From NCBI GenBank assembly GCA_031769625.1, contig JAUIMM010001250.1:310001-374000 (forward strand): a stretch of DNA of 64,000 bases, in the 5' to 3' direction. This DNA is from Taudactylus pleione. Taxonomy: Eukaryota > Chordata > Amphibia > Anura > Myobatrachidae. A model generated the notes under the pieces. The model had not been told where the DNA came from. It ran no database searches and saw only the letters and a program-made list of their open reading frames with translations. Within the stretch, counting starts at the first letter, position 1, and every line of letters starts with the position of its first letter. The position numbers and the translations under genes are program-made. Shown here piece after piece: positions 57,108 through 64,000 of this stretch.

Positions 57108-58718
57108 CAGTGCCTTGCAAAAGTATTCACCTCCTTTGCATTTTTTATGTTTTGTTGCCTCACAACCTGGAACTAAAGTGGATTGTTTGAATGTGTGCAT
57201 CATTTCATTCACAGAACATGCCTACAATGGTGAAGTTGTGTTTTTTTTTATATTGTGAATCAAACAACATTTAGGACAACATAACAGAAAACTTCAGAGT
57301 GCATAACTATTCAGCCCCTTCAGTACTTTGTTGAGCCACCTTTTGCGGCAATTACAGCTTCAAGTTGCTTTGGATAAGTCTCTATGAGCTTGCCACATCT
57401 TGCCCCTGGGATTTTGCCCACTCCTCAAGCCAAAACTGCTCCAGCTCCTTCATGTTGGATGGTTTCCGCTTGTGCACAGCAGTCTTCAAGTTTGACCACA
57501 GATTCTCAATTGGATTGAGATCTGGGCTTTGACTAGGCCATTCCAACACATTTACATGTTTCCCCTTAAACCACTCAAGTGTTGCTTTAGCAGTATGCTT
57601 CGGGTCATTGTCCTGCTGGAAGGTGAACTTCCATCCCAGTCTCTAATCACAGGCAGGCTGAGACAGGTATTGTTCTAGAATATCCCTGTATTTAGCACCA
57701 TCCATCTTCCCCTCGACTAAGTTTCCCAGTCCCTGCTGCTGACAAACATCCCCCCAGCATGATGCTGCCACCACCATGTGTCACTGTGGTGATGGTGTTT
57801 TTGGGGTGATGTGATGTGTTGGGTTTATGACAGACAAAGAATTTTCCTTGGTGGCCAAAAAGTTCAATTTAGTCTCATCTGACCAGAGCACCTTCCTCCA
57901 TACATTTAGGGAGTCGCCCACATGCATATTTTGGCAAACTCAAATCGTGTCTTCTTATTTTTATCACTAAGTTATGGCTTTTTTCTGGCCACTCTTACAT
58001 AAAGCCCAGCTCTATGCAGTGTATGGCCTATTGTGGTCACATGCACAGATACACCAGTCTCTGCTGTGGAACTCTGCAGCTCCTTCAGGGTTACCTTTGG
58101 TCTCTGTGCTGCCTCTCAGATTAATGCCCTCCTTACCCGATCTGTGAGTTTTGATGGGCGGCCCTCTCTTGGCATATTTGTTGTGGTACCATGTTCTTTC
58201 ATTTTGATGATGATGGATTTGATGGTGCTCCGGGGGATCATCAAAGATTTGGATATTTTTTATAACCCAACCCAGAATTGAGCATCTCAACAACTTTGTC
58301 CCTGACTTGTTTGGAGAGCTCCTTGGTCTTCATGGTGTGATGCCTCTTGCTTAGTGGTGTTGCAGCCTCTGGAGCCTTTCAGAATAGGTGTGTTCACTGA
58401 CAGATCATGTGACACTTAGATTTCACACAGGTGGACTTCATTTCACTAATATGTGACTTCTGAAGGTAATTGGTTGCACCAGAACTTTTGAGGGGTTTCA
58501 TAGTAAAGGGGGGTGATTACATATGCACATGCCAATTTTCAGAATTTTATTTATAAAGATTATTTTTATATACTGTATGTTTTTCTCATTTCACTTCACG
58601 AAATTAGAGTATTTTGTGCAGATCCATCACATAAAATTCAGATAAAAAAAAAATTACATGTTTTAATGTAACAAAAAAGTAAAAAGCAAAGGGGTGTGAA
58701 TACTTTTGCAAGGCACTG
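57108..58718 (-). mobile_element. Tc1-like transposon, both ends present, transposase broken
   Basis: The TIRs CAGTGCCTTGCAAAAGTATT at 57108 and its complement ending 58718 extend further (TCAC, then CCTTTGC on both sides) and are flanked by TA. The minus strand encodes Tc1 transposase remnants. The N-terminal HTH region is 58012-58293 in shifted frames, equivalent to RSGKEGINLRGSTETKG. The element then runs through to the GGG-rich block near 57770 and the C-terminus near 57300. Multiple frameshifts and stops make it non-autonomous. Length 1,611 bases, normal for Tc1. Confidence 0.9.
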
Positions 58719-58734
58719 TATATATTCCATAAAA

Positions 58735-59500
58735 TCAAGATAACATAAATATTGGGGTAACCAGAAAACAGCTTCTCACCATTAGTCAAGACTGCGGTGG
58801 ACTTCATGCAAAGAAAGCAAAATCCAAGAGGTCCCGGGCAATGAATCTCGGCACCACCATAGGGAATGTAAAGTGTCCTGGCTTGCTGTAGTCAGAGGTT
58901 CCCCTGTACCATGTAGTCCATAATGCATTTCGAAATTGTGATCAATTCTTCTTCAGATGTGGATAACATGCTGTTCAGATTATGGTGATATTTATACCCC
59001 CCAAAAATTGATCTGATTGGGTACTCACAATTCATTTTCAAAATCCATTTTTGCAGTCACCTAGACCGGAAGTGATGCTTATGGTCTATGTATATAATTC
59101 CGGCCACCAGAAACGGAAGTGACACCTCAGATTATACCTCCGATTACAACAAAACCGGGTAGCAGTGTAGAAAGCACCAAATCTCCCTAAGATCACAGGA
59201 GGGAGTCTCATAGGCACTATACTGCTTCCAGTCACAGTTAGTTTTGGTAACGGTGTCAAACATGCTCAACTCACTTTACCGTGGCCATACTACCCAAAGC
59301 GACGCATGCGTGTCACCGCATGTACACTTCCGGAAATAACGTCTGCGTTTCACCATTAGTCACTTCCAGTCTATATATAGAAGTTGTGCACAATAAAATT
59401 AAAATAAAGTGCAGGTGCATCATATTTATACAATATATTCAATCTTTCATAAAATATACAATAAAAATACATCATATAAAATTATATAAAGAGATATAAA
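58735..59500. repeat. non-autonomous repeat with stem-loop motif
   Basis: On the minus strand, CATCTGAAGAAGAATTGATC and then CAATTTCGAAATGCATTATG (58965-58920) form the stem-loop motif seen in other repeats here. 59060-59330 contains CCGGAAGTGA, GAAACGGAAGTGAC and CTTCCGGAAATAACG blocks in both orientations. No coding. Confidence 0.5.
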
Positions 59501-60056
59501 ATAGATATAAATGCAGGAGAGAAAATAAATCCCCTGTATCTTTTAGGTGCATAATTATACTGAATCCAGTGGGTTTTTCCTATCAACAAAGCTATACTGT
59601 ACTTTGTATTCCGGTAAAGTCCATCCCTCAAATTTTATAGGAGTACTAACCAATCGGTAAGTTCCAATCATCATCTTTGTTGAAATATGATCAATAAAGT
59701 GCAAAGAGAGAGAGAAAAAGAGAAAAAAATGATCATATATTTATCTAAAGTTAATATATAATACATATTATATCAGAATGATGGAGAAATACATACAAAA
59801 CACAGTAACATTTATAAGACTAATCTAAGAACCATTTTAGTTCAAAGTCTAAAGTTTAGAGCAGTTGGTGCTAATGTATAAAGTGTATATATCCAATTCA
59901 TCTGGTGCTGTGCCAAATGTTTACCAAATCCTCTCGTTCTCCAATTTTCTTTAACACAATGGATATCAAGAATTCGTGTAATCATATTTACACACTTATC
60001 ATGCTATTTAGCAAAATGGTCTGATACTAAATGTGTTGGAAGGCATTTTATTATTT

Positions 60057-60057
<1 letters not shown>
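59501..60057. other. AT-rich unassigned sequence
   Basis: Nothing recognised apart from short purine runs (AGAGAGAGAAAAAGAG at 59707). Confidence 0.5.
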
Positions 60058-60092
<35 letters not shown>

Positions 60093-60096
<4 letters not shown>

Positions 60097-60464
60097 ACCA
60101 ATCGCTCTACCTGTGTGAGGTGTGGCAACCCCCCAAGAGCAGAACAAAACAGAGGAGGCAGTAGAAAAAAATGTGTACTTATATCATGTTGAAATTCAGT
60201 ACAGAGGCATGTCAACGTTTCAAGGTCCGCAGACCTTTTCGTCAGGACTGTACAACAGGCATCAAAAATAAAGTGACAAGTGATGCCTGTTGTACAGTCC
60301 TGACGAAAAGGTCTGCGGACCTTGAAACGTTGACATGCCTCTGTACTGAATTTCAACATGATATAAGTACACATTTTTTTCTACTTTAAAAGGGAGTGCC
60401 TCCTCTGTTTTGTTCTGCTCCTGGGGGGTCTCCACACCTCACAAAGGTAGAGCGATTGGTTGTA
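60093..60464. repeat. near-perfect palindrome, arms about 172-184 bp
   Basis: The left arm 60093-60264 and right arm 60281-60464 are inverted copies with a 16-base spacer (AAAATAAAGTGACAAG). They differ by a few substitutions and one short insertion near 60385-60395. Each arm contains the stem-loop CCTGACGAAAAGGTCTGCGG followed by ACCTTGAAACG. A (TA)n tract lies immediately to the left (60058-60092). Confidence 0.93.
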
Positions 60465-60539
60465 TATTAATTATTTAGGAAGGCACTTCGCTTTGTGCAT
60501 CTTTTACCTGAGTGCCAAACTTTTGGATTATATATATAT

Positions 60540-62845
60540 ATAAGCTGGGGTCTGGTACACAGTAATCATGGCATGGCTGATAGCTGTGGTCAGAGACAAA
60601 ACTGGAGTATGGTACACACATAATCATGGCATGGCTGACAGCTGTGGTCAGAGACAAAGCTGGGTTGTGGTACACAGTAATCATGGCATGGCTGATAGCT
60701 GTGGTTAGAGACAAAACTGGGGCTGGTACACAGTAATCATGGCATGGCTGATAGCTATGGTCAGAGATAAAGCTGGTGTCTGGTACACAGTAATCATGGC
60801 ATGGCTGATAGCTGTGGTTAGAGACAAAGCTTGGGTCTGGTACACAGTAATCATGGCATGGCTGATAGCTATAGTCAGAGACAAAGCTGGGGTCTGTTAC
60901 ACAGTAATCATGGCATGGCTGGTAGCTGTGGTCAGAGACAAAGCTGGAGACTGGTACACAGTAATCATGACATGGCTGATAGCTGTGGTCAGAGACAAAG
61001 CTGGGGTCTGTTACACAGTAATCATGGCATGGCTGATAGCTGTGGTCAGAGACAGAGCTGGGATCTGGTACATAGTAATCATGGCATGGCTGATATCTGA
61101 GGTCAGAGACAAAGCTGGGGTCTGGTACACAGTAATCAAGGCATGGCTGATAGCTGTGGTCAGAGACAAAGCTGGGGTCTGGTACACAGTAATCATGGCA
61201 TGGCTGATAGCTGTGGTCAGAGACAAAACTGGAGTATGGTACACACATAATCATGGCATGGCTGACAGCTGTGGTCAGAGACAAAGCTAGGGTCTGGTAC
61301 ATAGTAATCATGGCATGGCTGATAGCTGTGGTTAGAGACAAAACTGGGGCTGGTACATAGTAATCATGGCATGGCTGATAGCTGTGGTTAGAGACAAAAC
61401 TGGGGCTGGTACACAGTAATCATGGCATGGCTGATAGCTATGGTCAGAGATAAAGCTGGTGTCTGGTACACAGTAATCATGGCATGGCTGATAGCTGTGG
61501 TTAGAGACAAAGCTTGGGTCTGGTACACAGTAATCATGGCATGGCTGATAGCTATAGTCAGAGACAAAGCTGGGGTCTGTTACACAGTAATCATGGCATG
61601 GCTGGTAGCTGTGGTCAGAGACAAAGCTGGAGACTGGTACACAGTAATCATGACATGGCTGATAGCTGTGGTCAGAGACAAAGCTGGGGTCTGTTACACA
61701 GTAATCATGGCATGGCTGATAGCTGTGGTCAGAGACAGAGCTGGGATCTGGTACATAGTAATCATGGCATGGCTGATATCTGAGGTCAGAGACAAAGCTG
61801 GGGTCTGGTACACAGTAATCAAGGCATGGCTGATAGCTGTGGTCAGAGACAAAGCTGGGGACTGGTACACAGTAATCATGGCATGGATGAAAGCTGTGGT
61901 CAGAGACAGAGCTTGGATCTGGTACACAGTAATCATGGCATGGCTGATAGCTGTGGTCAGAGATAAAGCTGAGTTCTGGTACACAGTAATCATAGCATGG
62001 CTGATAGCTGTGGTCAGAGACAAAGCTAGGGTCTGGTACATAGTAATCATGGCATGGCTGATAGCTGTGGTTAGAGACAAAACTGGGGCTGGTACACAGT
62101 AATCATGGCATGGCTGATAGCTATGGTCAGAGATAAAGCTGGTGTCTGGTACACAGTAATCATGGCATGGCTGATAGCTGTGGTTAGAGACAAAGCTTGG
62201 GTCTGGTACACAGTAATCATGGCATGGCTGATAGCTATAGTCAGAGACAAAGCTGGGGTCTGTTACACAGTAATCATGGCATGGCTGGTAGCTGTGGTCA
62301 GAGACAAAGCTGGAGACTGGTACACAGTAATCATGACATGGCTGATAGCTGTGGTCAGAGACAAAGCTGGGGTCTGTTACACAGTAATCATGGCATGGCT
62401 GATAGCTGTGGTCAGAGACAGAGCTGGGATCTGGTACATAGTAATCATGGCATGGCTGATATCTGAGGTCAGAGACAAAGCTGGGGTCTGGTACACAGTA
62501 ATCAAGGCATGGCTGATAGCTGTGGTCAGAGACAAAGCTGGGGACTGGTACACAGTAATCATGGCATGGATGAAAGCTGTGGTCAGAGACAGAGCTTGGA
62601 TCTGGTACACAGTAATCATGGCATGGCTTATAGCTGTGGTCAGAGATAAAGCTGAGTTCTGGTACACAGTAATCATAGCATGGCTGATAGCTGTGGTCAG
62701 AGACAAAACTGGGGATTGGTACACAGTAATCATGGCATGGCTGATAGCTATGGTCAGAGATAAAGCTGGGGTATGGTACATAGTAATCATGGCATGGCTG
62801 ACAGCTGTGGTCAGAGACAAAGCTGGGCTCTGATACATGCATAAG
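60540..62845. repeat. 57-bp satellite in 683-bp higher-order units
   Basis: A 57-base unit (CATGGCATGGCTGATAGCTG, TGGTCAGAGACAAAGCTGGG, GTCTGGTACACAGTAAT) repeats about 40 times. Distinctive variants (such as GATAAAGCTGGTGTCTG, TCATGACATGGC, TGATATCTGAGGTC) recur every 683 bases, for example at about 60768, 61451 and 62134. So 12 monomers form a higher-order unit repeated about three times. Because 57 is divisible by three, both strands stay open for up to 382 codons of 19-residue repeats; I do not regard these as genes. Confidence 0.96.
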
Positions 62846-63343
62846 CAGTATATATAGAGCAGTAGCACATCAGGTATAAAAAAGTTACTAGTGGTAACAT
62901 AATGGAGGATTAGACAGAATGGGCATATCTGGAATGCACTACTACGCAGTCTATATGATGTTGTTTTAGTGAAGCATCAGTACCTTACAATGATGGCTGC
63001 TGTTTTGTCTTCTGATGCATGTGCAGCACCATCCTGTCACTGTTTTAGAGTGGGACACAGATGTTATACACTGAGCGCTACTGAGACCTTGTGATATATC
63101 CACAGTATACCTGATACCACTGCTTGTATGTGCACCACTATCCACATACATTACAACACCAGTTGGTGTTATGTATGTTCTTATCAAGCTCCACTCTTTC
63201 CATACATTGTGCATGTAACAGTGAGTACGGCTGTACAAAACTTGCTACCATTCAATATACCACAGTGGTTAAGTCCTGAATAGTTTGTTGACTTTGAGGG
63301 TCCTCTGGTGTGAACTATTATTCTGCTTATACCATTGCCAAGT
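62846..63343. other. unassigned flank of the satellite
   Basis: No gene or repeat recognised. Confidence 0.5.
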
Positions 63344-63734
63344 TGATATATAATCAAAGGAAAGGGAACAATGTGAGACTATTAAGGAGCACACTAAGAC
63401 ACAAGGAAATGGTTACTTAGCAAAATAATAAAACTTAACTTTTATTATATATTTATTGAACTTTTTATTGTTTCTTTAAAATAAAAGTAGAGAAAGAAGT
63501 GTTGATGGTTTGGAAAGGTGTTTTAAAATCAGTCAGGTCGTTCCATTGAGTCACAGTGGGATAACATTATTGGCTCTTGTATTTATAATAGCTATTCAAT
63601 GCATGTCAAAAAATAATTCTGTATGGTTACCAAATAAGATGAAAATATGTTTATTTCTATCAATTAGATAGTGATATGTAATGGTGTGCACCTTAATAGT
63701 CTCACATTGTTCCCTTTCCTTTGATTATATATCA
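63344..63734. mobile_element. 391-bp element with about 50-bp terminal inverted repeats
   Basis: The left end TGATATATAATCAAAGGAAA, GGGAACAATGTGAGACTATT is mirrored at the right (AATAGTCTCACATTGTTCCC, TTTCCTTTGATTATATATCA). The interior is AT-rich and non-coding. This has the form of a MITE; the superfamily is unknown. Confidence 0.82.
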
Positions 63735-64000
63735 TACCTGTTTAGTGAGCAAGGTGGCACCACTTCCCCCACACCTTAATATGTGATAAACAATACATAG
63801 ATCGTATTATTGAGGCAATATCAACGAGAAAATATATTAATAGGGGGTTTAAGACTAATACTTAAGTTCTGTGCGGGAATTCATATAAACTTTCCTCTGA
63901 CCATTGCCAAGTAGTAGACACATATAATATAATCAAAGCTAAATTATACAGTAGCCGGCAACAGGAAGATGCAGAGAGTGCTGTATACTGGTATAAGAAC
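63735..64000. other. window end, nothing recognised
   Basis: The phrase CCATTGCCAAGTAGTAGACA near 63901 resembles CCATTGCCAAGTTGATATAT at 63336, so another partial copy of the adjoining repeat may lie here. Confidence 0.4.

Noticed and set aside
60475..62842. Long open frames of 19-residue repeats on both strands (up to 382 codons)
   Set aside because: The 57-bp satellite period is a multiple of three, so open frames arise on both strands; there is no start context, splice signal or non-repeat coding.

Overview
This is non-coding-rich vertebrate DNA, most likely from an amphibian (probably a frog) with a large, transposon-swollen genome. That is inferred from a vomeronasal type-2 receptor (V2R)-like family C GPCR gene lying among Gmr1-like and chromovirus Ty3/gypsy elements, a DIRS-like element, hAT and Tc1/mariner elements, a Helitron, and many hairpin-rich MITEs. 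There is no bacterial-type gene density and no operon.

The one host gene I can support is on the minus strand. Exon 1 (signal peptide and ATG at 50530), exon 2 (36907-36616), exon 3 (22840 to about 22052) and exon 4 (14653-14426) have consensus splice sites, matching phases and an unbroken frame. They encode nearly the whole Venus-flytrap ligand-binding domain of a V2R-like receptor. Introns are about 13.4, 13.8 and 7.4 kb and are filled with repeats. The cysteine-rich exon 5 and the 7TM exon 6 were not found and would lie past position 1, so the gene is cut by the left window edge.

Region by region. 1-1170 is a 44-bp satellite. 2074-8905 is a broken Gmr1-like Ty3/gypsy element on the minus strand with integrase upstream of reverse transcriptase; it carries three multi-hairpin MITEs and a nested LTR plus gag-like segment. 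8914-9530 is a long (TCTA)n/GATA tract. 9600-11165 is a Helitron remnant with its 3' hairpin. 13850-14228 is Tc1. 15092-21353 is a hAT element with a second hAT of the same family inserted in it. 24292-25710 is Tc1/mariner debris. 28017-32063 is a chromovirus with tandem LTR/gag units. 37860-38860 is Tc1. 38967-46850 holds two LTR-like repeats and a DIRS-like element. 46885-48755 is a hAT 5' half. 49060-50100 is a pyrimidine-rich minisatellite just inside intron 1.

Upstream of the gene (50.6-64 kb) lie a large inverted repeat with a 15-bp target-site duplication, a hairpin-rich MITE with 5-bp duplication, a solo LTR of the same family as the Gmr1-like element, an end-to-end Tc1 element, a near-perfect 370-bp palindrome, a 57-bp satellite arranged as 683-bp higher-order units, and a terminal-inverted-repeat element.

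All transposon genes here are visibly broken. The strongest leads for follow-up are the chained-palindrome MITEs, a CTGANGA-hairpin-GAAAC motif that recurs in unrelated repeats and resembles half of a hammerhead ribozyme core, the higher-order satellite, and the element with a Ty1/copia-like domain order.
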